From positions 1 through 38,930 of the forward strand of contig DATJHM010000065.1 of assembly GCA_035493895.1 (NCBI GenBank): a DNA stretch of 38,930 bases, given 5' to 3'. This document shows positions 1 to 7,482 of the stretch, piece by piece. The notes below the pieces were generated by a model. The model was not told the origin of the DNA, ran no database searches, and saw nothing but the letters and a program-made list of their open reading frames with translations. This DNA is from DATJHM01 sp035493895. GTDB lineage: Bacteria; Chloroflexota; Ktedonobacteria; Ktedonobacterales; Ktedonobacteraceae. Position 1 is the first letter of the stretch. The number at the start of each line of letters is the position of its first letter. Both the position numbers and the translations under genes were made by a program.

Positions 1-341
1 TGAGGAGGCGTCCGGGTGAACACGATGATGCTCAGAAAAATACTCGCGCTCTGCACAATGACGATCGCCCACAATGCCCAACTGCGCAGACACCATAATC
101 CCCAGACGCACCAGAACGAAAGAGCGGCAAGAATAATCGCAATTATCGCCACAAGTATATGTCCCCAGGGAGAGAACCTTGTCAGCCATGTCTCGATAGG
201 AAAAGAGATGCCCGGTATCAGAGTTGCCAGCGCCAGGATACAGATCATGACCAGTTGCAGCCCGCGAATCCCCACGATACACGAGCGAACGATAATCCCA
301 ATTGGCGGAGAAGAACGTGATTTTGTGGCTCTGTTTTGCAT
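1..341 (-). CDS. Truncated membrane protein (N-terminal part)
   Basis: An open frame on the minus strand starts at an ATG (341-339) and runs off the left edge without a stop, giving 113 residues. A purine-rich ribosome site (GAGGGGGA) lies about five bases upstream of the ATG. After a basic, Ser-rich N-terminus the translation has three hydrophobic stretches, at about residues 15-45, 58-80 and 85-108, the last two rich in Trp and Ile. It therefore looks like the start of a multi-spanning inner-membrane protein. I do not recognise the family. The three 63-bp repeats at 364-540 lie in its presumed 5' leader. The opposite-strand open frame over the same bases is less credible because it translates the repeats and lacks membrane-protein character. 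Confidence 0.6.
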   Translation of the reverse strand, partial: MQNRATKSRSSPPIGIIVRSCIVGIRGLQLVMICILALATLIPGISFPIETWLTRFSPWGHILVAIIAIILAALSFWCVWGLWCLRSWALWAIVIVQSASIFLSIIVFTRTPP

Positions 342-363
342 GCTATTCCCCCTCACATGGAGC

Positions 364-540
364 GAGTTCGCTGGCACAGCTCCGTTTCACTGCACCGTGC
401 CGCTACTGGAGTCTACGTCGCTGCTCGAGTTCGCTGGCACAGTTCCGTTTCACTGCACCGTGCCTCTACTGGAGTCTACGTCGCTGCTCGAGTTCGCTGG
501 CACAGTTCCGTTTCACTGCACCGTGCCTCTACTGGAGTCT
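364..540. repeat. Three tandem 63-bp repeats
   Basis: Units begin at 364, 427 and 490; the third is cut after 51 bases. Units 1 and 2 differ at two positions, and unit 3 matches unit 2 over its length. Each unit contains an interrupted inverted repeat (GGCAC ... GTGCC, about 19 bases between the arms), so a transcript could form three consecutive hairpins. The period is a multiple of three, which keeps reading frames open, but no frame here looks like a real protein. The array lies 20-200 bases upstream of the start codon of the truncated membrane-protein gene. Confidence 0.9.
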
Positions 541-635
541 CCTACAGATATTTTGTAGAGGCTTCCTCTTAATTAAGGACGTTTCTGCATAAAATTTGTT
601 TTCACCCTGCATACTTTACATGGGCAATTGCGGCA

Positions 636-657
636 AGAGAAGATTACATTCTTCTCT
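636..657. promoter_or_regulatory. Perfect 8-bp inverted repeat, operator-like
   Basis: AGAGAAGA and TCTTCTCT are separated by six bases. The element lies between the leader of the minus-strand membrane-protein gene and the promoter of the structured RNA at 706. No T-tract follows on either strand, so a protein-binding site is more likely than a terminator. Function is inferred only from symmetry and position. Confidence 0.35.
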
Positions 658-668
658 GCTAGCAAAAT

Positions 669-699
669 TTGGATAGTCACTGGTGAGATGCGCTATAAT
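669..699 (+). promoter_or_regulatory. Sigma-70-type promoter of the structured RNA
   Basis: A perfect TATAAT (694-699) is preceded by TTGGAT (669-674) with a 19-base spacer. Transcription would begin near 706. No good coding start follows for 350 bases, so this promoter most likely drives the noncoding RNA at 706-920. Confidence 0.5.
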
Positions 700-705
700 G
701 AATAT

Positions 706-920
706 GACCAATAAAGCGTTTGTACCATAGCTCGGTTCTCCATCCACAGGATTTGAGATCCACGGAGAACATCACCGTGTGCCAGTCGGTGCCCTGGGTG
801 TATGGTTTCCCGGGGCTTGTGGTTACCAAGGAGGCCGCAGTCAAAGCAATCCTCCCCAACCTCGCTCCTCAAGAGACACAGAACCTGAGCTGTATACTCC
901 GCTGTACTATATAGTATTTT
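706..920 (+). ncRNA. Candidate structured RNA, 6S-like architecture
   Basis: The segment lies between a TATAAT promoter and an AT-rich hairpin followed by seven Ts (904-921). Distal segments 729-739 and 880-891 pair over 11 bp with one bulge, closing about 160 nt. Inside are an 8-bp GC-rich hairpin (791-798 with 809-816), CACCG/CGGTG (773-777 with 787-791, overlapping it by one base) and a small GGAT/ATCC hairpin. GTTCTCC (735-741) can alternatively pair with GGAGAAC (764-770), which would break the closing stem. A long rod with a switchable 5' side resembles 6S RNA, but I see no decisive sequence signature. It is not a glycine riboswitch, although gcvPA follows. Strand is inferred from the promoter. 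Confidence 0.45.
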
Positions 921-1067
921 TTTATTCATGCTCTAGCCGTTCCGCGCATCACTCTATGCATAAGAACGACAAAAGCATTATGCTCCCTGACCGGAAATGC
1001 TTTATATACTTTATTTAAGTTTATCTTCTGCATTTCTGGCATTTTTATACTATAGGGAAGGGTTTTT

Positions 1068-2420
1068 ATGAGCTACGTGCCTAATACGGCGGAAGAACAG
1101 CAAGCGATGCTTGCCAGCCTCGGCCTTTCGCATATCGAAGACCTGCTCACGCCGGTTCCGCAAGAGGTGCGCCTGGAGCGGCCTCTCGATCTACCAACAG
1201 CCCTCTCAGAACCCGATCTGAAGCGCTTGATGTCGCGCATGGCTGCGAAAAATATCAATCTCGATACGACTATTTCGTTCCTGGGTGCTGGCACCTATGA
1301 TCATGCTATTCCCAGCGTCGTTCCTCATCTTCAACGCCGCTCTGAATTCGTGACTTCTTATACTCCCTATCAGCCAGAGGTGAGCCAGGGTATGCTTCAG
1401 ACTATCTACGAATTTCAAACGATGGTCTGCCAGATTACCGGTCTGGATATCGCGAATGCCTCCCTCTATGATGGCTCAACCGCGCTGGTCGAGGCTGTCC
1501 TGCTGGCACTCGGCCCTGGTGGACGCGGCGAGGTGGTTATATCAGCCTCCGTCGATCCTCAATATCGTCAGGTGCTACAAACCTACGCCTTCTCGCGCGG
1601 CTTTACCGTAAAAGAAGTGCCAACAGAGAACGGCGTCACGTCTCTGGAGGCACTTGATACCGCCGTCACAGCCAAAACTGCCGCCGTCGTTGTACAACAG
1701 CCAAACTTCTTCGGCAGCGTTGAAGATATGCGCGCCATCGAGTCCATTGCGCACAAGGGCAAAGGTCTCTTTATCACAGCTATCACTGAGCCTGCCTCGC
1801 TCGGCATTCTCGCCACACCGGGCAGCTATAACGCAGATATCGCCGTGGGTGAGCTGATGAGCTTTGGTAATACGATGAGTTATGGCGCTCCGGCGCTTGG
1901 CTTTATTGCCTCGAAACAAAAATTCATGCGTCTGCTCCCTGGTCGCCTGGTTGGTCAGACGATTGAAGAGGGCGAAAAGAAACAGACCGGTTACGTGCTG
2001 ACACTTCAGACGCGCGAGCAGCACATTCGGCGCGAGCGCGCAACGTCCAACATCTGCACGAATCAGTCGCTGCTCGCGGTTGGCGCGACGATCTTCCTGG
2101 CTGCACTTGGCAAGCAGGGCTTCCGCGAGTTGGGCGAACTCTGTCTGCAAAAAGCGCATTACGCCTTCCGCCAGATCACAGCTCTCCCTGGCTACGAAGC
2201 GGCCTTCAGTGCGCCCTTCTTCGACGAGTTCGTGATCAAAACGCCCATCTCATCCGCAAAGCTGGAGCAGAAGCTTGCCGCCGCTGGCATTCTGAGCGGC
2301 TATCGCCTGGAGAAAGACTATCCTGGCCTGGATAATGCCATTCTTTTCTGTGTCACCGAGACACGTACAAAAGCTGAGATCGACGAGCTGGTCGCGGTTC
2401 TGAAAGAGGTGCAAGCATGA
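1068..2420 (+). CDS. gcvPA: Glycine dehydrogenase (decarboxylating) subunit 1
   Basis: This is the N-terminal half of the split P-protein of the glycine cleavage system. Together with GcvPB it decarboxylates glycine and passes the aminomethyl group to lipoyl-GcvH in the cytoplasm. The 450-residue length is typical of the two-subunit form. The start matches the family (MSYVPNTAEEQQAML), and the glycine-rich FLGAGTYDH segment near residue 70 and the ITEPASLG segment near residue 243 are recognisable. GGGAAGGG sits five bases before the ATG. The stop overlaps the gcvPB start by four bases (ATGA), indicating translational coupling. gcvT and gcvH are not in the window, so the remaining subunits must be encoded elsewhere. 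Confidence 0.95.
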   Translation: MSYVPNTAEEQQAMLASLGLSHIEDLLTPVPQEVRLERPLDLPTALSEPDLKRLMSRMAAKNINLDTTISFLGAGTYDHAIPSVVPHLQRRSEFVTSYTPYQPEVSQGMLQTIYEFQTMVCQITGLDIANASLYDGSTALVEAVLLALGPGGRGEVVISASVDPQYRQVLQTYAFSRGFTVKEVPTENGVTSLEALDTAVTAKTAAVVVQQPNFFGSVEDMRAIESIAHKGKGLFITAITEPASLGILATPGSYNADIAVGELMSFGNTMSYGAPALGFIASKQKFMRLLPGRLVGQTIEEGEKKQTGYVLTLQTREQHIRRERATSNICTNQSLLAVGATIFLAALGKQGFRELGELCLQKAHYAFRQITALPGYEAAFSAPFFDEFVIKTPISSAKLEQKLAAAGILSGYRLEKDYPGLDNAILFCVTETRTKAEIDELVAVLKEVQA

Positions 2421-3901
2421 GCGTTGAAAGCCTGATATTTGAAAAAGGAGCACCGGGTCGGCGCGCTGCGAGCATGCCGGAGATGGATGTGCCAACTGAG
2501 GCCCTCGAGGATCTTTTACCAGCATCCATGCTGCGCAGCGAGCCCGCCGCACTACCGGAGGTCAGCGAGATCGAGGTGGTACGACATTATACGCATCTTT
2601 CGCAGCGCAACTTTGGCGTCGATACCGGCTTCTATCCCCTCGGCTCCTGCACGATGAAATATAATCCAAAGCTCAACGAGGATATGGCCGCGCTACCGGG
2701 CTTCGCGCACATTCATCCGTTGCAACCAGACGCGACGGTCCAGGGCGCGATCCAGGTCGTCTACGAGCTAGAACAGTATCTGGCCGAAATTGCTGGAATG
2801 GCACGCGTCACCTTGCAGCCTTCTGCCGGAGCCCACGGTGAGCTCACCGGGCTGATGCTGATCAAAGCCTATCATCAGAGTCGGGGTGAGGGCCATCGTA
2901 ACCTCGTTTTGATCCCAGATAACGCCCACGGCACCAATCCTGCGAGCGCTACACTCGCTGATTACAAAGCGGTCGAAGTCAAGACCAATCCGGCGACGGG
3001 CGGAGTAGAGATGGATCATCTCAAGACGCTGCTGGATGCTCATGCGTCCAATATCGCCGCGATTATGTTGACCAATCCAAATACGCTGGGTCTCTTCGAT
3101 GCGAACATTGCCGAGGTTGCGCGTCTGGTGCACGAGGTTGGAGGTCAGCTCTATTACGATGGTGCAAATGCGAATGCGGTGATGGGTATTACGCGTCCAG
3201 GCGATATGGGCTTCGACGTGGTGCACTTCAACTTGCACAAAACCTGTAGCACGCCCCATGGCGGTGGTGGTCCGGGGGCAGGTCCTATCGGCGTGAAGTC
3301 CCATCTTGTCCCCTTCCTGCCGGGTCCGCTGCCCGCGAAGAATGAGGATGGCTATTCCTGGGAAGATGCTGGTCCGCAATCAATCGGCAAGGTGCGCGCC
3401 AACCTGGGCAATTTCGGCGTCCTGGTACGCGCCTACACCTACATTCGCACCAATGGACCGGACGGCCTGCGCCACGTCTCGGAGAGCGCTATCCTCAACG
3501 CCAACTATCTGAAGCATGAGCTATCAAGCGATTATGAGGTCGCCTTCCCGCAGACCTGTCAGCACGAATTTGTGGTTACCGCGCAGAAGCAGAAGGATGA
3601 GCACGGTGTCACGGCGCTGGATATCGCCAAACGTTTGCTCGACTTCGGCATGTATGCGCCGACGACCTACTTCCCGCTGATCGTGCACGAGGCCCTGATG
3701 ATCGAGCCGACCGAGACCGAGACGCGTGAGACATTGGACAGCTTCGTGAGCGTCATGCGCCAGATTGCCGAAGAGGCTCGCACCAATCCCGAAATCGTCA
3801 CGACCGCACCGCATACTACGGTAGTTGGTCGTCTCGATCAGGCTCTTGCTGCGCGCAAACCCAATCTGCGCTGGACGCCGGGGCAGGAGGTCACGCACTA
3901 A
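2417..3901 (+). CDS. gcvPB: Glycine dehydrogenase (decarboxylating) subunit 2
   Basis: This is the PLP-binding half of the two-subunit P-protein. The Schiff-base lysine is Lys275 within HKTCSTPHGGGGPG, the family hallmark, and the GSCTMKYNPK segment near residue 75 is also conserved. The 494-residue length is normal for GcvPB. It starts at the ATG overlapping the gcvPA stop, so the two subunits are made from one message. No clear terminator follows; the next 470 bases are repeat-rich and noncoding. Confidence 0.96.
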   Translation: MSVESLIFEKGAPGRRAASMPEMDVPTEALEDLLPASMLRSEPAALPEVSEIEVVRHYTHLSQRNFGVDTGFYPLGSCTMKYNPKLNEDMAALPGFAHIHPLQPDATVQGAIQVVYELEQYLAEIAGMARVTLQPSAGAHGELTGLMLIKAYHQSRGEGHRNLVLIPDNAHGTNPASATLADYKAVEVKTNPATGGVEMDHLKTLLDAHASNIAAIMLTNPNTLGLFDANIAEVARLVHEVGGQLYYDGANANAVMGITRPGDMGFDVVHFNLHKTCSTPHGGGGPGAGPIGVKSHLVPFLPGPLPAKNEDGYSWEDAGPQSIGKVRANLGNFGVLVRAYTYIRTNGPDGLRHVSESAILNANYLKHELSSDYEVAFPQTCQHEFVVTAQKQKDEHGVTALDIAKRLLDFGMYAPTTYFPLIVHEALMIEPTETETRETLDSFVSVMRQIAEEARTNPEIVTTAPHTTVVGRLDQALAARKPNLRWTPGQEVTH

Positions 3902-4374
3902 AGCACAGAAGCAAACATCTTATAGATATCACAAACCCTTCGCCCCCCGTAGCATCGCTTGCTTGTCTGCGACTAATACGCATCAAGATAAGAGCCGAGA
4001 GGACCGGTGGGGCGACGCGGATCGGCATGAAGATGGGCACGCGGATCGGCATGAAGCGCGATCCCTACCTCTGCGGATGGGCAAGGTGGTCGGGTGGGCA
4101 CGCGGATCGGCCCGAAAAGGGAATACCTGCCCCTGATGGCCATGGACGTTTCCCTGCCGACCCTCTTGCTCTCGATAACAGGTAGGGAATGCGTTTTATA
4201 CCATTCCGTGCGACCCTCACCGACCCTTTTGCCATCCGACGAACCCTTTCCGCCACCGATTGAGACGGAAAGTCAAACCGAACCTTTTTTAGGTTGATGC
4301 ATATTCGTCGCTGCTTGTCTGCGGCTGGGGGCCGCAATCGCAGACAAGCAGCGACGCTACGAAATGGGGCAGGC
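3902..4374. repeat. Repeat-rich spacer after gcvPB
   Basis: No credible gene is visible here. An 18-bp unit (ACGCGGATCGGCATGAAG) occurs at 4015-4032 and 4039-4056, with a third partly matching copy starting at 4100. An 18-bp perfect inverted repeat occupies 4306-4323 and 4339-4356 and encloses a smaller GCGGC/GCCGC stem. Part of its arm (16 bases, GTCGCTGCTTGTCTGC) recurs at 15482-15497, and an 11-base piece occurs at 3960-3970. This marks a dispersed palindromic repeat family. The long stem could also end transcription between gcvPB and the convergent gene at 4375, but it lacks a T-tract. Confidence 0.75.
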
Positions 4375-4980
4375 TCAGAGCGTATTCCTCAGGTGAGCAA
4401 CAGATACTCTGGTCGCTCGCCTCCAATCCAGATGAAACAGCGGTTTTCCTTCTACCCACATCTCTAACCATTGCTGAAGAGAAGAAGCCTCAATGGCCCA
4501 TTCGGCGAAACTCTCGTTGCTATCCATGCGGAAAATCGGCAGGTTTTCCGAAAAACAGTCCAGGCATGAATAGATATTGCATCCCCAGTCACACAATATG
4601 AGCACACCGTCAGGCCAGAGAGCTGGCTTATCTTCTTCATCGGCCCAGAATTCGTCAATATCTTTCTGCGACATCGACTTCATTCCTTGATAGTTTGCCA
4701 CTAACGAAGTGTCGCGCTTAACAGAAGTTGAATCATGATTGTTCAAGGAAAAGAGTCCATAACCCGGACCAAAGCCACCATTCCCGACTTCGAGATAGAC
4801 TCTTCTAAGAAACGAGGGCAAGGCAAAACCCAGTTGTATTTCTGCCTGCGCCAACGCTTCTATCGTCACTGGTGGGACATTCCTCTGACGATGCCATATC
4901 TCTTCTCCCGTCTCATGGCGGCCCGTCCGAACAACCTCTTTGAGTCGTTCTATCAAGATATGTTCTCTCTGCTCCTGCAT
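4375..4980 (-). CDS. SMI1/KNR4 (SUKH) family protein
   Basis: The 201-residue protein has the SUKH layout: a helical N-terminus, then PVTIEALAQAEIQLGFALPSF (the opening of the Smi1/Knr4 fold, residues 37-57) and the following VYLEVGNGGFGPGYGLFSL segment. Later comes a strand-rich part with WGCNIYSCLDC. SUKH proteins often act as immunity proteins against polymorphic toxins, but many bacterial members are standalone and of unknown role. No toxin gene is visible beside it, so immunity is only a family-level possibility. AAAGGAAGAG directly precedes the ATG. It lies 22 bases downstream of the rRNA methyltransferase gene and may be co-transcribed with it. Confidence 0.8.
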   Translation of the reverse strand: MQEQREHILIERLKEVVRTGRHETGEEIWHRQRNVPPVTIEALAQAEIQLGFALPSFLRRVYLEVGNGGFGPGYGLFSLNNHDSTSVKRDTSLVANYQGMKSMSQKDIDEFWADEEDKPALWPDGVLILCDWGCNIYSCLDCFSENLPIFRMDSNESFAEWAIEASSLQQWLEMWVEGKPLFHLDWRRATRVSVAHLRNTL

Positions 4981-5002
4981 GTCTCTTTCCTTCTTTCACA
5001 AA

Positions 5003-5854
5003 TTAAGCACGAGCTTTCTTCTGAAAAAGGAGACAGGTAAAAGCCGCTTCAGTCTCAATCTCAGGCAGGGCGGTCAACATCTGCCGTTTCTCCGGTTCCA
5101 TGTGCCAGTAATTCGGCGTCATCATCACCGTCTGCACGATCTCTTCGCCTTGCAGATGGAGCGTATGCTGCACCTCCACAGTTTGCACGAGGGAGAACTC
5201 ATCCTGAAATTGTGCCACCACATGCTGCAATTTTTGCTCTTCAATCTGTAAAAGCTGCAACGTCTCACGCAATTGTCGCAGATGTTCAGGAGCCGGGATC
5301 ACTACCAGCAACCAGCCATCTGGTACAAGCACGCGGGCAAACTCCGCCGGATTTCGCGGGGCAAAGATGTTCAGCAGCAGATGCAGCACGTGATCTCTCA
5401 CAATCAGCGGATCTTTCAGGTTCGCTACCACAAAATCTAGCGTGGGATAGCGCTTCGCAGCCATGCGTATCGCATCTTTAGAGATATCTACTCCCAGATA
5501 GCTATTGCCCATCTGACCGCCCTGCTCTTCCAGTGCCTGCTGCAAGCGACCAAGATAATAGCCCTCACCGCACCCTGCATCGAGCACACAGGCCGGTTGT
5601 GTGAAACCGTGAAGTTGTGCAGCCACCAGTTCGTTCAGCGTATTTGATAGAGGCAAATAAAAGCCACGCTCAAGGAAAGCGCGCCGCGCCACCAGCATCT
5701 CCCGGGTATCGCCCGGCAGCTTTTTGCGCAACAAGTTGACATAACCTTCTCTGGCGATATCAAATGTATGTTTATGAGAACAGATGAGGGAGTTCCCGGT
5801 TTGTTCGAGCGCCTCCTGGCAGAATGGACACGATAGCAGATGAACAGTATGCAT
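5003..5854 (-). CDS. RlmA-like 23S rRNA (guanine-N1) methyltransferase
   Basis: The N-terminus carries a zinc-binding module with CPFC (residues 9-12), then CSHKHTFD and REGYVNLL, characteristic of RlmA/RrmA. A class I SAM methyltransferase domain follows (VLDAGCGEGYYLG, then GVDISKDAIRMAAKR). RlmA-type enzymes methylate a guanine in helix 35 of 23S rRNA; some relatives confer macrolide or tylosin resistance. An in-frame open stretch continues upstream to 5995, but its residues do not look like protein of this family. The ATG at 5854 has AAAGG seven bases upstream and gives 283 residues, the usual length, so I chose it. Confidence 0.85.
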   Translation of the reverse strand: MHTVHLLSCPFCQEALEQTGNSLICSHKHTFDIAREGYVNLLRKKLPGDTREMLVARRAFLERGFYLPLSNTLNELVAAQLHGFTQPACVLDAGCGEGYYLGRLQQALEEQGGQMGNSYLGVDISKDAIRMAAKRYPTLDFVVANLKDPLIVRDHVLHLLLNIFAPRNPAEFARVLVPDGWLLVVIPAPEHLRQLRETLQLLQIEEQKLQHVVAQFQDEFSLVQTVEVQHTLHLQGEEIVQTVMMTPNYWHMEPEKRQMLTALPEIETEAAFTCLLFQKKARA

Positions 5855-6151
5855 ATGGCAACCTTTACACAGCACGAAATATCTGGCCTGCATCATACCA
5901 CAGATAGTCATAGGAACCTGCTCTCTCATGCTGAGTATGCTAAAATAGGCACAGCAAAATAAACATAATCCAACGGCTAAAGAAAGCGCCACCATTGCCG
6001 ATAATAATTCATAGGGGCCATTATCTCTCTACAACGCATTCATCGAGGATGTAGGTTGTGTAGCCTGTGTAGGGGATGTAGCCTGATTTTCTTAACCGAT
6101 GAACAAATATTCCCATTTCACCAAACTATAAAAATAAGGATGTAGAATAGC

Positions 6152-7411
6152 ATGGAGTACGCAGTCCTTGGAGGTGGTGCGTTAGGTCTGATGGCCGCCT
6201 ACCGCCTGGCACAGGCTGGTCAGCCAGTAATAGTTTTCGAGCAGGAAAAGCTCGCAGGCGGCCTGGCCTCAGGTTTTCAGATCGGCGATACCTGGCTTGA
6301 AAAATTCTATCACCACATCTTCCGTAGCGACAAAATGATTATTCAGGTGCTGAGCGAGATGGGCCTGCAAGATCGCCTGGAATGGATACGTCCACGCACC
6401 GTTAGCTTGATTGGTGGTGAGATACAACAGCTCGACTCGCCAACAACGCTCCTCGCCTTTAAGCCCTGGAGTATTCCCGAACGTTTGCGTGTGGCCGCAG
6501 TGATGGCCTATATCAAGTTCGCCCCCCCCGAGCTTTTCGAGGGCAAGACCGCGACAACGTGGCTTCGCAGCACAATGGGGCCGCGTCCCTACGATATGCT
6601 CTTCGAGCAGCTTTTTGTCGGCAAATTTGGTGCGCTCGCAGATCAAATTGCGCTCCCCTGGTTCTGGGCCCGACTGCATGATCGCACAACGCGCCTGGGC
6701 TATCTACGTGGTGGCTTCCAGTTGCTCTACGAACGACTGGTGGAACGTATCACCGAACTGGGCGGTAAAGTTCTGCTGGGGACACGCGTTGAAAAGGTCG
6801 AGCAGATTGATGGACGCTGGCAAATCGAGAGCACGCAGGGTTCCTGGACCTTTGACCGCGTCATCTCCACATTCCCCACGCGTCTCACCTGCCGCCTCAT
6901 CCCTGCCCTGCCAGAGGAGTATCAGGCACGCTACAACTGGGGCCAGGCGTACGGCGCGCACTGCCTGATTCTCGCCCTGGATCGTCCGGTTACTGATAGC
7001 TACTGGATTAATATCTGCGATCGTGGCTATCCCTTTGCCGGATTGTTCGAGCACACAAACTTCCGTTCGCCAGACGAGTATGGTGGACGTCACCTGCTCT
7101 ACCTGGGCAACTACCGACCAATGAACGATCCACTTTTTACGCAGAGCAAAGAAGAGATCATGGCCGAATTTCTCCCGGCCCTCAAGCGCATCGTGCCCGA
7201 CTTCGACGCCTCCTGGGTCAAAGAGAGCTGGAGTTTCTCCGCGCCCTTTGCCCAACCAATTGTCACGACTGATTACCGTCAGCACATACCGCCCCTGCAC
7301 ACGCCGCTTGCGGGTCTCTGGGTCGCCAACATGTTCCAGATCTATCCGCACGATCGTGGCCAGAACTACTCGCTGGAGTTAGCGGACAAACTGGTACGCC
7401 AGCTGGTGTAA
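6152..7411 (+). CDS. NAD(P)/FAD-dependent oxidoreductase, amine-oxidase/UGM-like
   Basis: The 419-residue protein opens with an FAD-binding Rossmann motif (VLGGGALGLMAAYRLA, residues 5-20) followed by the acidic end of strand two (VFEQEKLAGGLASG). This places it in the flavin amine oxidase / phytoene desaturase / protoporphyrinogen oxidase superfamily. The C-terminal NMFQIYPHDRGQNYSLELAD segment is the second FAD-contact region of this group. Enzymes of this subgroup often sit with glycan or lipid genes, but none is adjacent, so the substrate is unknown. AAGGA lies about 12 bases before the ATG. The gene converges on the peptide-exporter gene, with a hairpin between them. Confidence 0.8.
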   Translation: MEYAVLGGGALGLMAAYRLAQAGQPVIVFEQEKLAGGLASGFQIGDTWLEKFYHHIFRSDKMIIQVLSEMGLQDRLEWIRPRTVSLIGGEIQQLDSPTTLLAFKPWSIPERLRVAAVMAYIKFAPPELFEGKTATTWLRSTMGPRPYDMLFEQLFVGKFGALADQIALPWFWARLHDRTTRLGYLRGGFQLLYERLVERITELGGKVLLGTRVEKVEQIDGRWQIESTQGSWTFDRVISTFPTRLTCRLIPALPEEYQARYNWGQAYGAHCLILALDRPVTDSYWINICDRGYPFAGLFEHTNFRSPDEYGGRHLLYLGNYRPMNDPLFTQSKEEIMAEFLPALKRIVPDFDASWVKESWSFSAPFAQPIVTTDYRQHIPPLHTPLAGLWVANMFQIYPHDRGQNYSLELADKLVRQLV

Positions 7412-7416
7412 TACAA

Positions 7417-7455
7417 GAAAGAAGCGACTTCCTATGCGTGGAAGCCACTTCTTTC
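7417..7455. terminator. Shared hairpin between convergent genes
   Basis: GAAAGAAG (7417-7424) pairs with CTTCTTTC (7448-7455), and inside it CTTCC pairs with GGAAG. It lies between the stops of the FAD enzyme (7411) and the exporter (7483) and could serve both strands. No long T-tract follows. Confidence 0.5.
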
Positions 7456-7482
7456 GCTCACCGATCTTTTCGCAATGTTCAT

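Noticed and set aside
364..540. CRISPR array
   Set aside because: Units are contiguous without variable spacers and no cas gene is present.
16..558. 180-residue plus-strand open frame over the 63-bp repeats
   Set aside because: It is open mainly because the repeat period is a multiple of three; the minus-strand membrane-protein frame over 1-341 is far more protein-like and has a ribosome site.
706..920. Glycine riboswitch for gcvPA
   Set aside because: The conserved glycine-aptamer core is missing, and the structure ends in its own terminator-like hairpin 150 bases before the gene.
1575..2159. 194-residue frame antisense to gcvPA
   Set aside because: It lies fully within a certain gene, is low in protein-like composition, and has no ribosome site.
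4065..4337. 90-residue minus-strand frame in the repeat spacer
   Set aside because: It translates the GC-rich repeats and the hairpin arm; no start signal or family resemblance.
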